Of a stretch of 33,192 bases of DNA, positions 1-8,317 are shown piece after piece. Both the position numbers and the translations under genes were made by a program. The stretch's first letter is position 1. Each line of letters starts with the position of its first letter. A model generated the notes under the pieces. That model was not told the origin of the DNA. It saw only the letters and a program-made list of their open reading frames with translations, and did not search any database. The stretch spans positions 1-33,192 of the forward strand of contig CADBSB010000066.1 of NCBI GenBank assembly GCA_902797235.1, in the 5' to 3' direction. This DNA is from an uncultured Ruminococcus sp. GTDB taxonomy: Bacteria; Bacillota; Clostridia; Oscillospirales; CAG-272.

Positions 1-13
1 GCTTTATTTGTAT

Positions 14-19
14 TATAAT
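14..19 (+). promoter_or_regulatory. -10 element upstream of the D-aminopeptidase gene
   Basis: A perfect TATAAT lies 27 bases before the ATG at 47, in an AT-rich stretch. The matching -35 would fall outside the window, so only half of the promoter can be seen. A ribosome binding site AAAGGAGA (33-40) follows. Confidence 0.5.
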
Positions 20-46
20 ATATAAAAACATCAAAGGAGATTGAAA

Positions 47-847
47 ATGAAATTATTTATATCGGCTGATATTGAGGGAACCGCGGGTATAACCTGCTGG
101 GATGAAACGGAGTACGGCCATCCGCGCTACGGTTATTTTTCCGAACAGATGACGCGCGAGGTATCAGCCGTCTGCGGCGCCGCGTCCGATCTCGGTTACG
201 ATATTCTCGTAAAGGACGCGCACGACAGCGCGAGGAACATTCTGCCCGACAAGCTGCATCCGTCGGCAACTCTTTTGCGCGGCTGGGCGCGCGATATAAA
301 CTGCATGATGAGCGGCATCGACACGGACGAGTTTGACGCCGTGGCTTTCACGGGCTACCATTCCGCCGCTATGAGCGAGGGCAATTCCCTCTCCCACACG
401 ATGACGACTTCGGCGCACTGCGTCAAGCTCAACGGCAAATACGCGTCTGAATTCGTTATCAACGCCTACACCGCCGCGATGTACGGCGTGCCGGTAGTGT
501 TCTTATCCGGCGACGAAGCTCTTTGCGAGGCGGCGAAGGAGCTTGTACCCGGCATAACGACGTACGCGACGAAAAAGGGCTTCGGCTCCGCGTGCATATC
601 AAAGCATCCCGACACGGTCTGCAAGGAGCTGTACCGCGCGGCGCGCGACGCGTTTTCCGGCGATTACAAAAAGAACTGCGCGCTGAAATTACCGGAGCAT
701 TTCGCGCTTGAAATAACGTACCGCGATATAAACGACTGCACGCGCTGCGCCTGCTATCCCGGCGCCGTAAGACTTGACGGCAAGACGCTTTTATTCGAAT
801 CCGATTCATATAAAGAGATTTTAAGAGCCATACATTTTATACTGTGA
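47..847 (+). CDS. dppA: M55 family D-aminopeptidase (DppA-like)
   Basis: The 266-residue protein matches the zinc-dependent M55 peptidases, which remove N-terminal D-amino acids, typically D-Ala from D-Ala-D-Ala or D-Ala-Gly-Gly. The N-terminus carries the family signature SADIEG, with D8 and E10 as expected metal ligands. Other candidate ligands are the histidines in KDAHD (H59) and GYHS (H105) and E135 in ASEF. There is no signal peptide, so it should act in the cytoplasm on imported peptides or recycled wall fragments. I chose ATG 47 over an in-frame TTG at 41 because AAAGGAGA (33-40) sits 6 bases before the ATG and abuts the TTG. The stop overlaps the ribosome binding site of the next gene. 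Unlike the Bacillus dpp operon, no dipeptide transporter is adjacent. Confidence 0.9.
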   Translation: MKLFISADIEGTAGITCWDETEYGHPRYGYFSEQMTREVSAVCGAASDLGYDILVKDAHDSARNILPDKLHPSATLLRGWARDINCMMSGIDTDEFDAVAFTGYHSAAMSEGNSLSHTMTTSAHCVKLNGKYASEFVINAYTAAMYGVPVVFLSGDEALCEAAKELVPGITTYATKKGFGSACISKHPDTVCKELYRAARDAFSGDYKKNCALKLPEHFALEITYRDINDCTRCACYPGAVRLDGKTLLFESDSYKEILRAIHFIL

Positions 848-855
848 GGTAGTTT

Positions 856-2400
856 ATGCTGCGATTTGCAAGAAACAGCGCATACAGTGTGTTCAAGAAC
901 ACGCGTGAGAAGATGAGCGATACGGTAAGGCTCGATCTGCATTCCGCCAAAAACGCGTTCGCCGCGGGGCAGCTGGTGCTTCGCGAGCACGCGGATTTTG
1001 AGATAACGGGCGTATCGTTTACGAATTTCTCCGCCCCGTACGTGCTGTGTGAGGACGACGTAAGATATTATTATCAGGGCTTTATCAAGTATAACGACGG
1101 CGAATACCCCGATATTCTGTCAGATGCGGAAACGGTAAAGGTAGGCGCGGAATGCTCGCAGAGCGTGTGGGTGGTCGCGGACGTGAAGGCGGAGGCTTTA
1201 TCCGGTCTCTGCACGTTTGACGCGGTGGTTAATACTACTGTCGGCGATTTCACTTTTCCCTGCTCCGTCAGAGTTTATAACGTGACTGTGCCGGACGCGG
1301 ACAAAGCCGAGTTTTACCTTGAATATTTCCTCGATCCGTTCACGGGAATGGCGGGAAAGCGCTGGGGCGAGGACAGGATGAGGTTTTTACGCTCCTACGC
1401 GGAATCGCTTAAAATGATACGCAATAACAGCATTGATATTATCGCCGTCCCGCTTTTGCTCGACGGCAAAAGCAAACGCGTGTCCGATACGGAATGGAGC
1501 CTTGATTTTACGTACTTTGAAAAATACGTGGATTTTATGCTTGAAAACGTGCCGGCGAAACGCTTTGCGATACGCTCCATGATAGCGAGCGTGAACGGCG
1601 ACGTTATGCCGATGATAGATTACGACGGCAAGACGGCAGACGTGAAATATAAAACGGACGACGCGGAAAAATGGCTGTACGCTTACTTTAACGGCATATA
1701 CAAGTTCTTTGAACGTAAGGGACTGCTGCATATGCTTCAATTCAGGCTCCAGGATGAGCCGCATTATACGGACTGCTGGATATGGGCGCGCGAAATCTGC
1801 GCGAAGGCCGCGCCGGGTATAAAGTGCGGCGAGCCGCTTGACGAGCATCCGTCGGGCCTGGGATTGCAGGGCTATATAGACACGTACATCCCGCGCATAA
1901 ACGTGTACGAGCCGGGTGCGGACTACTACGACAGAATGAGGGCGGAGGGCAAGGAATTGTGGGTATATTCCTGCTGCTTCCCCGAGGAGGCGTGGTGGCT
2001 GAACAAATTCATAGACCATCCGCACAACCAAAGCCGTCTTATGTCGTGGGCTTGTTACAAACGGAAAATTCAGGGATTTTTACACTGGGGCTATAACTAC
2101 TGGTCCGAAACGAGCCTCTACGGCACGGCGCCGGGCGCGCGCTTCAAGGGCGACGGATTCATCGTTTATCCCGATAAAGAAAATCTGCGCGTGATACCGT
2201 CAAACAGACTGCTTGCAACGGCGGAGGGCATAATCGAGTACGAGCTGTTGAAAACAGTTGAAAAAGCCGATCCCGCGGAGGCTGAAGCGATCTGCGCCAG
2301 GCTCGCGCGGTCGTTTACCGACTTTACCGACGATCCGGATAAGATAGAGTACGCGCATATAAGACTTTTGCAGGCGGCGGAGGAAGTATCGTCAAGATGA
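856..2400 (+). CDS. DUF4091 / GH123-like glycoside hydrolase family protein
   Basis: This 514-residue protein has an N-terminal beta-rich region (about residues 20-160) and a C-terminal barrel-like region typical of DUF4091, which is related to GH123 N-acetyl-beta-galactosaminidases. GH123 enzymes use a neighbouring Asp-Glu pair with substrate assistance from the N-acetyl group; here LQDEPH places that pair at D300-E301. The aromatic segment YSCCFPEEAWW and the WGYNYW motif near residue 415 are also typical of the family. No signal peptide is visible, so a cytoplasmic substrate is likely. It starts 8 bases after the aminopeptidase stop, with GAGG 6 bases upstream of ATG 856, and overlaps the next gene by ATGA. 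Activity and sugar specificity are inferred only from family resemblance. Confidence 0.75.
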   Translation: MLRFARNSAYSVFKNTREKMSDTVRLDLHSAKNAFAAGQLVLREHADFEITGVSFTNFSAPYVLCEDDVRYYYQGFIKYNDGEYPDILSDAETVKVGAECSQSVWVVADVKAEALSGLCTFDAVVNTTVGDFTFPCSVRVYNVTVPDADKAEFYLEYFLDPFTGMAGKRWGEDRMRFLRSYAESLKMIRNNSIDIIAVPLLLDGKSKRVSDTEWSLDFTYFEKYVDFMLENVPAKRFAIRSMIASVNGDVMPMIDYDGKTADVKYKTDDAEKWLYAYFNGIYKFFERKGLLHMLQFRLQDEPHYTDCWIWAREICAKAAPGIKCGEPLDEHPSGLGLQGYIDTYIPRINVYEPGADYYDRMRAEGKELWVYSCCFPEEAWWLNKFIDHPHNQSRLMSWACYKRKIQGFLHWGYNYWSETSLYGTAPGARFKGDGFIVYPDKENLRVIPSNRLLATAEGIIEYELLKTVEKADPAEAEAICARLARSFTDFTDDPDKIEYAHIRLLQAAEEVSSR

Positions 2401-2930
2401 AAAAAGCGCTCAAATACATAATTATCTCAGCCGCGGTGCTCGCCTTGCAGGCGGTTTTGATACGGCTCGGTTACGTTGGCTTCGGCTTCGGCGTTGCTGT
2501 CGCCGCGGCGTACTCGCTTACGCTTAATTTAAACAAGAATACGCTTGTGTCGGCGATCTTCACCGCGCTTGCGCTTATCATCGACTGCGTTACGATGCCG
2601 TTTCAGCATATCGGCGTTTACGGCTTTATACTCTTCTCCGTCGCGCTGTCGTTTGTCCTCACCTGGCTTACGACCAAGCACGAATACGGACTGTTATTGT
2701 CCGACGCGCTCGGAGTTCTGTCCGGTTACGTGCCCGCGTACTTACTTATAAAATACGTCGGACAGTATTTCATTTCGCCGCAGGATGATTATTTGTACTT
2801 AACGGAATTATCTCATTATCCGTTAATGATCGGCTGCGTTGCGGGCGGCGTTATCGCTTTCCTTGCCGTTCCCGCCGTGAGAGTGCTTGCGCGCTATAAA
2901 GAGGAGAAAGCGGCAGAATTAACAAAATAG
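2397..2930 (+). CDS. Small polytopic membrane protein of unknown function
   Basis: I do not recognise a named family. The 177-residue protein is strongly hydrophobic, with about five or six candidate membrane spans, near residues 7-23, 27-45, 50-68, 74-93, 100-120 and 143-165. The end is charged (RYKEEKAAELTK) and probably cytoplasmic. Its start overlaps the stop of the DUF4091 gene by ATGA, so it is almost certainly translated together with it. The spacing suggests a role linked to the aminopeptidase and glycosidase-like products, for example import or membrane attachment, but nothing in the sequence proves transport. It is a real gene by coupling and composition; the function is unknown. 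Confidence 0.75.
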   Translation: MKKALKYIIISAAVLALQAVLIRLGYVGFGFGVAVAAAYSLTLNLNKNTLVSAIFTALALIIDCVTMPFQHIGVYGFILFSVALSFVLTWLTTKHEYGLLLSDALGVLSGYVPAYLLIKYVGQYFISPQDDYLYLTELSHYPLMIGCVAGGVIAFLAVPAVRVLARYKEEKAAELTK

Positions 2931-2962
2931 CACTATATATTTTTAAAAATAAGTGTTATACT
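2931..2962 (+). promoter_or_regulatory. Possible lon promoter with AT-rich inverted repeat
   Basis: The 68-base gap before lon holds a -10-like TATACT at 2957-2962. Just upstream is a perfect 12-base palindrome ATTTTTAAAAAT (2939-2950), loosely flanked by CACT (2931-2934) and AGTG (2952-2955). No good -35 is present at the expected distance. The palindrome could be an operator, or a weak end for the upstream transcript; it lacks the GC stem of a normal terminator. Confidence 0.3.
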
Positions 2963-2998
2963 GATTTTTACTAAATTTATAACAGAGGTCATTTGTAA

Positions 2999-5335
2999 AT
3001 GGCATATAACGAAAAATACGTTCAGGCGCTGCCGGGCACGCTTATACCGTGCATACCCGTAAGAGGCTCGGTGGCTTTTCCCGGTATAACCGTGAATCTT
3101 GAGCTCAGCCGCGACATATGCAAAAACGCGTTTGAGCTTGCAAACGACGCGGACGGTCTCGTTTTCCTCGTGTACCAGTCCGATCTGTCGGGTGACAAGC
3201 CGACGGAGCAGGATCTGTTCCACATCGGCACCGTCGCTAAAATAAAACAGTCCGTAAAAGGCGCGGACGGTACGGTAAGAGCTTTGTTTGAGGGCAGCTA
3301 CCGCGCCGTTGCGGGTCCTTTCGTGTTTGCGCGCAGAATGGTGAGGGCTCAGCTCATAGCCCGCGAGACGATACCGGACGGGGCGGTTTCCAAAAACGAG
3401 GAGGCCCTGCGCCGCGCTCTTTGCGACGCCGCGGAGGAAACGTCGCAGTACAATTCAAAGCTTTCGCGCCAGCTGGTCCTCGTAATGAACGCGATGACGT
3501 CCTTGCCGCAGCTCTGCGACTTTATAGCCGCCAATATTCTGGCAAAGGCAAAGGATAAACAGCTCGTTTTATCCGAATTCGATCCCGTATCACGCGCAAA
3601 ACTGTTGCTCAGTCTGCTCGATACGGAAAAAGAAATATTGCAGACAGAGGTAAGGATAAGAGAAAAAGTAAAGGAAGCGATGGACAAAAACCAGCGCGAT
3701 TACTACCTGCGCGAGCAGATAAAGGCGATAGAAGATGAGCTTGACGAGGAGGACGAGGAGATAGCCGAATATCTCGACATACTTGACAAGTGCAAAATCG
3801 AAGGCGAAAACCGCGAAAAGGTAAAAAAGGAGATAAAGAAGCTCTCAAAATCCCCGTACACGTCCGCCGAAAGCTCGGTGCTTCGCAATTACCTCGATAC
3901 GGTTTTTGAAATACCGTGGGGCGTTTATACGAAAGACAAGGCGGATATAAAAGAGGCGCGCAGGATCCTTGACCGCGATCACAGCGGTATGGAAAACGTA
4001 AAGAAAAGGATCCTTGAATTCTTGGCTGTAAAACAGTTGAATCCGGGCGCGAAAAGCCCGATACTCTGCTTCGTCGGCCCTCCCGGAGTGGGCAAAACCT
4101 CTATCGCTTCATCCGTTGCGGAGGCGACGGGGCGTAAATTCGTCCGCGCGTCGCTCGGCGGCATACGCGACGAGGCGGATATAAGAGGCCACAGAAAAAC
4201 GTACATAGGCGCGATGCCCGGCAGGATCATAAACGCCATAATCACCGCGGGCTCGATGAATCCGCTTATACTCCTCGACGAGATAGACAAAATGGCGAAC
4301 GATATGCACGGCGACCCCGCCTCGGCGATGCTCGAGGTGCTCGACGGCGAGCAGAACTCCACGTTCCGCGACCATTTCATAGAAATGCCGGTAGATCTTT
4401 CGCAGTGTATGTTCATCTGCACGGCAAACACGCTTGATACCGTTCCGAAGCCTCTGCTTGACAGAATGGACGTCATAGAGCTTGACACGTACACAAGAAA
4501 CGAAAAATTCACGATAGCGAAAAAGCACCTGATACCGAAGCAGAGAAAGCGCAACGGCTTGAAGGCGTCTCAGATAGCGATAGACGATAAGGCGCTGTAT
4601 GAAATAATCGACAGCTACACGCGCGAGGCGGGCGTAAGAAACCTTGAAAGGCTTATCGGCACCGTCATGCGCCGCGCCGCCGTCGATTTAGCGGACGGCA
4701 AGGCGAAAAAGGTCACCGTAAAGCGTGAAATGCTTGAATCTTACCTGCCCGGCCACAAATTCCCGCCCGAAAAGATCGACGATATGGACGAGGTCGGCTG
4801 CGTGAACGGTCTGGCGTACACCTCCGTCGGCGGCGATCTGTTGAAGGTCGAGGCGGCGATAACGGACGGAACGGGCAAATTAGAGCTGACCGGCTCGCTC
4901 GGCGACGTGATGAAAGAATCGGCGAAAGCCGCGATAACGTACATACGCACGGTCGCAGACAGGCTCGACATAAAAGGCGACTTTTACAAGACCAAGGATA
5001 TACACGTCCACGTTCCCGAGTGCGCGACGCCGAAGGACGGACCGAGCGCCGGCGTAACGATGATGACGGCGGTCGCCTCCGCTCTGTCGGGCACGCCCGT
5101 AAGGCGCGACACGGCGATGACCGGTGAGATAACGCTGCGCGGCAGAGTGCTTGCGATAGGCGGCTTGAAGGAAAAGACGATGGCGGCGTACACCGCGGGC
5201 GTAAAGCGCGTTTTGATACCGTACGACAATATGTCCGATCTGCGCGATATCGACCCGCTCGTGCGCGATTCGCTTGAATTCATTCCGTGCAAGACCGCGG
5301 ACGACGTTTTCGGCAACGCGTTTGCAAATAAATAA
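2999..5335 (+). CDS. lon: ATP-dependent protease Lon
   Basis: This is a full-length 778-residue Lon, a cytosolic AAA+ protease that degrades misfolded and regulatory proteins. An N-terminal LON substrate-binding domain (about residues 10-205) is followed by a coiled-coil-rich linker (about 210-300). The ATPase has Walker A GPPGVGKT at 360-367 and Walker B LLDEID at 425-430. The C-terminal S16 protease domain has the catalytic serine in KDGPSAG (S683) and the lysine as the second K of GGLKEK (K726), 43 residues apart as in E. coli Lon. Start ATG 2999 has GAGG (2985-2988) upstream. The gene heads a long run of same-strand genes, and engB begins one base after its stop. Confidence 0.97.
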   Translation: MAYNEKYVQALPGTLIPCIPVRGSVAFPGITVNLELSRDICKNAFELANDADGLVFLVYQSDLSGDKPTEQDLFHIGTVAKIKQSVKGADGTVRALFEGSYRAVAGPFVFARRMVRAQLIARETIPDGAVSKNEEALRRALCDAAEETSQYNSKLSRQLVLVMNAMTSLPQLCDFIAANILAKAKDKQLVLSEFDPVSRAKLLLSLLDTEKEILQTEVRIREKVKEAMDKNQRDYYLREQIKAIEDELDEEDEEIAEYLDILDKCKIEGENREKVKKEIKKLSKSPYTSAESSVLRNYLDTVFEIPWGVYTKDKADIKEARRILDRDHSGMENVKKRILEFLAVKQLNPGAKSPILCFVGPPGVGKTSIASSVAEATGRKFVRASLGGIRDEADIRGHRKTYIGAMPGRIINAIITAGSMNPLILLDEIDKMANDMHGDPASAMLEVLDGEQNSTFRDHFIEMPVDLSQCMFICTANTLDTVPKPLLDRMDVIELDTYTRNEKFTIAKKHLIPKQRKRNGLKASQIAIDDKALYEIIDSYTREAGVRNLERLIGTVMRRAAVDLADGKAKKVTVKREMLESYLPGHKFPPEKIDDMDEVGCVNGLAYTSVGGDLLKVEAAITDGTGKLELTGSLGDVMKESAKAAITYIRTVADRLDIKGDFYKTKDIHVHVPECATPKDGPSAGVTMMTAVASALSGTPVRRDTAMTGEITLRGRVLAIGGLKEKTMAAYTAGVKRVLIPYDNMSDLRDIDPLVRDSLEFIPCKTADDVFGNAFANK

Positions 5336-5336
5336 A

Positions 5337-5918
5337 ATGCTGAATTTACAGAAGACAAAGCTTCTTATATCCGCCGGCAAACCGGAGCAGTTTCCGAAAA
5401 TAAACGTGCCGCATATCGTTTTTTCCGGGCGCTCGAACGTCGGCAAAAGCTCGCTTATAAATACGCTGTTAAACAGAAAAGCGCTCGCCCGCGTAAGCTC
5501 CGCACCGGGCAAGACGGTGACGGTGAACTTTTATCTGATAGATAATGCGCTCATTTTCGCCGATCTGCCGGGCTACGGGTACGCAAAGCGCTCGTACGAC
5601 AGAAAAGAGGACTTCTCCGCCCTGACGGACGCGTACCTTTCAAAGTGCGATAAGATCGCGCTCGTTTTACAGCTCGTGGATCTGAAGGTCGGGCTTACCG
5701 AGTACGACAAAATGATGCTCAAATGGCTTACCGACACGAAAACGCCTTTCTGCGTAGTCGGCACAAAGGCTGACAAGCTGAACAAAACGGAGCTTAACAG
5801 GGCGGTGCAGTCGCTCGTTGCCGACAGCTCCGTCGGCGCCGCGCCGGTGATACCGTTTTCATCTTTGAACGGCAGCGGTAAAGACGACGTGTGGCGGCAA
5901 ATCTATAATATTATATAA
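5337..5918 (+). CDS. engB: Ribosome biogenesis GTPase EngB (YihA/YsxC)
   Basis: The 193-residue protein is a TRAFAC-class GTPase needed for late assembly of the large ribosomal subunit. It shows G1 GRSNVGKS, the switch region with SSAPGKTVTVNFY, G3 DLPGYGYAKR, G4 TKADK and a G5-like SSLNGSG, in the correct order and at the usual family length. ATG 5337 is one base after the lon stop; an upstream in-frame ATG at 5274 would add 21 residues inside lon and was rejected because MLNLQKTKLL fits the normal EngB start. No Shine-Dalgarno sequence is visible, so translation probably depends on coupling to lon. The lon-engB pairing is common in Firmicutes. Confidence 0.95.
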   Translation: MLNLQKTKLLISAGKPEQFPKINVPHIVFSGRSNVGKSSLINTLLNRKALARVSSAPGKTVTVNFYLIDNALIFADLPGYGYAKRSYDRKEDFSALTDAYLSKCDKIALVLQLVDLKVGLTEYDKMMLKWLTDTKTPFCVVGTKADKLNKTELNRAVQSLVADSSVGAAPVIPFSSLNGSGKDDVWRQIYNII

Positions 5919-5932
5919 GACGAGGATTTCGT

Positions 5933-6325
5933 ATGATAGAAAAAAGAGGGCGCGGCTGGTGCGCGTGGGACGATGAGAACGGGCGGTATTTCGGTGAAGA
6001 AGGCGGGATTCAGTCGTATAATCTGTATGAGATCACAAAAGAACAGTATGATACGTTAGACGAGAAAATGACGGAATACGACGCCTATAAGATAATGGAT
6101 CCGGGGCGGCATTTGTATATGTCCGTCGACGACCGCTGCGGTCCCCCCTACACCATAGTTTTTGACGACGATTACAAAACGCTCTGCCCGTGGGCAGAGG
6201 TTTTCGGCAGCGGCAAGGTCTGGTCCGAGGAACTGACGGACGCGGCTGTCGAGATATTCGGCTCCGAGGAAAACAACCGCGAACAGCGCAGAAAAAAGCG
6301 CGAGGAACGGAACAAAAGTGAGTAA
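5933..6325 (+). CDS. Hypothetical small acidic protein
   Basis: I do not recognise this 130-residue protein. It begins with MIEKRGRGWCAWDDENGRY, is rich in Asp, Glu and aromatic residues, and ends in a highly charged Arg/Glu tail (REQRRKKREERN) likely to be helical. There are no membrane spans and no signal peptide. GAGG (5922-5925) sits 7 bases before ATG 5933, so expression looks real. It lies between engB and lysA and overlaps the probable GTG start of lysA by 8 bases, so it is translated within the housekeeping operon. No catalytic motif is evident; a binding or adaptor protein is possible, but this is speculation. Confidence 0.7.
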   Translation: MIEKRGRGWCAWDDENGRYFGEEGGIQSYNLYEITKEQYDTLDEKMTEYDAYKIMDPGRHLYMSVDDRCGPPYTIVFDDDYKTLCPWAEVFGSGKVWSEELTDAAVEIFGSEENNREQRRKKREERNKSE

Positions 6326-7625
6326 AACAATGCTTCATGATAATTACGGAATAAACGAAAAAGGTCATCTGACGGTCTGCGGGGCGGACACGGTAGAACT
6401 TTCCGAAAAATACGGCACGCCGTTATATATTTTAGACGAGGACTGCGTGCGCGCAAAGTGCCGCGAATATAAGAAAGCGTTTGAAAAGCACTTTCCGTCA
6501 GGCTCCCTGCCCTTCTTTGCAAGCAAGGCGTTATCATATGTCGGAATTTACAGGATAATTGCGGACGAGGGGCTCGGAACGGATATTGTATCGCCCGGCG
6601 AGCTGTACACGGCGCAAAAGGCAAACTTTCCGATAAATAACACGTGCTTCCACGGCAATAATAAGACTGATGACGATATTGAATACGGGATAAAAGCCGG
6701 CGTCGGCTATTTCGTCGTCGACAGCATGGAGGAGTTGAACGCTCTGAATGAAACGGCGAAGCGCCTCGGCAAAGTGCAGAAGATACTTCTCCGCCTCACC
6801 CCGGGCATAGACCCGCATACGTTCGCCGCGGTTAACACGGGCAGGATCGACAGTAAATTCGGCTCGTCCATCGACACCGGCGCGGCGGAGGAGATAACGA
6901 AGGCGGCGCTTTTGCTTGACGGCGTAAAGCTCTGCGGTTATCACTGCCACATAGGATCGCAGATCTTTGAGTCCGAGCCGTTCTGCCGCGCGGCAAAGAT
7001 AATGACCGAGTTTTCGGCGAAAATCAAGCAAAAATACGGCTACGAGGCGGAGGTGATAAACCTCGGCGGCGGCTTCGGCGTAAGATACTACGAGGGGCAA
7101 GACGAGCCCGATACAGACGCGTTCATATCCGAAATAGCGGACGTTATAAAGGGCGTATGTGATAAAAACGGCATGAAATTCCCCGTGATTTTCATGGAGC
7201 CGGGCAGAAGCATAGTCGGCGCGGCGGGCGTTACTGTATATACCGTGGGCTCCGTCAAGACGATACCGGGCTTCCGCACCTACGTTTCGGTTGACGGCGG
7301 TATGCCGGACAACCCGAGATACGCGCTTTATTCAAGCAGATATACAGCGCTGATCGCAAACAAGGCAGACGAGCCGTGCGTTGACGAGTACACCATCGGC
7401 GGCCGCTGCTGTGAATCGGGCGATATGATAGGCGAAGGGATGCTGTTACAGAAAGCCGAACGCGGCGACAAGTTAGCGGTGCTCGTTACCGGCGCGTATA
7501 ACTACTCCATGGCGTCGCATTACAACAGGATCCCGAAGGCTCCGATAGTTACCGTATCAAACGGTTCTGACACTCTCGCGGTAAAGCGCGAAACGTACGA
7601 AGACTTAACGAAAAACGAATTATAA
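6318..7625 (+). CDS. lysA: Diaminopimelate decarboxylase
   Basis: LysA converts meso-diaminopimelate to L-lysine, the last step of lysine synthesis, using PLP in a fold-type III barrel. The PLP lysine is K70 in FFASKA; GGGFGVRY binds the cofactor phosphate, EPGRSIVGAAG follows, and CCESGD holds residues for substrate binding across the dimer. The length (435 residues) is normal. The start is ambiguous: GTG 6318 has AGGA about 11 bases upstream and overlaps the preceding gene by 8 bases, while ATG 6330 has no obvious ribosome binding site; I favour GTG. The gene ends 11 bases before the M50 protease. Confidence 0.95.
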   Translation: MSKTMLHDNYGINEKGHLTVCGADTVELSEKYGTPLYILDEDCVRAKCREYKKAFEKHFPSGSLPFFASKALSYVGIYRIIADEGLGTDIVSPGELYTAQKANFPINNTCFHGNNKTDDDIEYGIKAGVGYFVVDSMEELNALNETAKRLGKVQKILLRLTPGIDPHTFAAVNTGRIDSKFGSSIDTGAAEEITKAALLLDGVKLCGYHCHIGSQIFESEPFCRAAKIMTEFSAKIKQKYGYEAEVINLGGGFGVRYYEGQDEPDTDAFISEIADVIKGVCDKNGMKFPVIFMEPGRSIVGAAGVTVYTVGSVKTIPGFRTYVSVDGGMPDNPRYALYSSRYTALIANKADEPCVDEYTIGGRCCESGDMIGEGMLLQKAERGDKLAVLVTGAYNYSMASHYNRIPKAPIVTVSNGSDTLAVKRETYEDLTKNEL

Positions 7626-7636
7626 ACGGTGAGAAT

Positions 7637-8314
7637 ATGATTTTTAACTTTCAGTATTTATCCGATCCGCAGTATATTGTACAGCTTCTTCTGAGTTTGC
7701 CGATAGTCCTCTTCTCTCTTGCGTTTCACGAGGCGTCGCACGCCTACGTCGCGCACAAGCTGGGAGACGACACGGCAAAAAACCTCGGCAGACTTACGCT
7801 AAACCCCTTAAAACACATAGACCCGGTGGGCGCGCTTTCGATGCTGTTTTTCGGCATAGGCTGGGCAAAGCCGGTGCCGATAATGACGCGCAATTTTGAA
7901 AAACCGAAGCTCGGTATGATATTATCCGCAGGCGCCGGTCCTTTGTCAAATCTTATCTTATCAATAATAGGCGTGATCATATACGTTCCCGTCGCGTGGT
8001 TCATCGGAAGGACCAACGCCGTTACGTCGGCGGTATGCACGTTTTTATATCTGTTCCATTACATGAATCTTGCGCTTGCGATATTCAACCTTTTTCCCGT
8101 GCCGCCGCTCGACGGCTCGCGCGTGCTGCTCGGATTTTTGCCGGAAAATCTTTATTTCGGCATAATGAAATACGAAAACTATATAAGGCTCGGCTTTATC
8201 GCCGTTATATTCGCACTGAACCGCTTTAATATAAGCATAGTCGGCTGGATCGTCGAGCCTATATCCGACGGTATGATATGGCTTATAACGCGGATCCCGA
8301 TATTTACGGTATAA
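7637..8314 (+). CDS. Site-2 protease family protein (M50)
   Basis: This is a 225-residue intramembrane zinc metalloprotease of the short M50 type found in most Firmicutes, similar to B. subtilis YwhC. The zinc site HEASH (H31, E32, H35) lies in the first hydrophobic segment, and the third ligand is D159 in PVPPLDGSRVL, both inside predicted spans as in site-2 proteases. About five or six membrane segments are visible. No PDZ domain is present, unlike RseP. The substrate is not evident. The neighbouring lysA and scpA genes are only 11 and 3 bases away, an arrangement common in Clostridia. It is probably not SpoIVFB, which normally pairs with spoIVFA. Confidence 0.9.
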   Translation: MIFNFQYLSDPQYIVQLLLSLPIVLFSLAFHEASHAYVAHKLGDDTAKNLGRLTLNPLKHIDPVGALSMLFFGIGWAKPVPIMTRNFEKPKLGMILSAGAGPLSNLILSIIGVIIYVPVAWFIGRTNAVTSAVCTFLYLFHYMNLALAIFNLFPVPPLDGSRVLLGFLPENLYFGIMKYENYIRLGFIAVIFALNRFNISIVGWIVEPISDGMIWLITRIPIFTV

Positions 8315-8317
8315 AAT

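Noticed and set aside
1387..2031. Minus-strand open frame of 214 codons
   Set aside because: Antisense to the DUF4091 gene, which has clear family motifs; low-complexity composition and no start signals.
4880..5512. Minus-strand open frame of 210 codons
   Set aside because: Antisense to both lon and engB across their junction; no family features.
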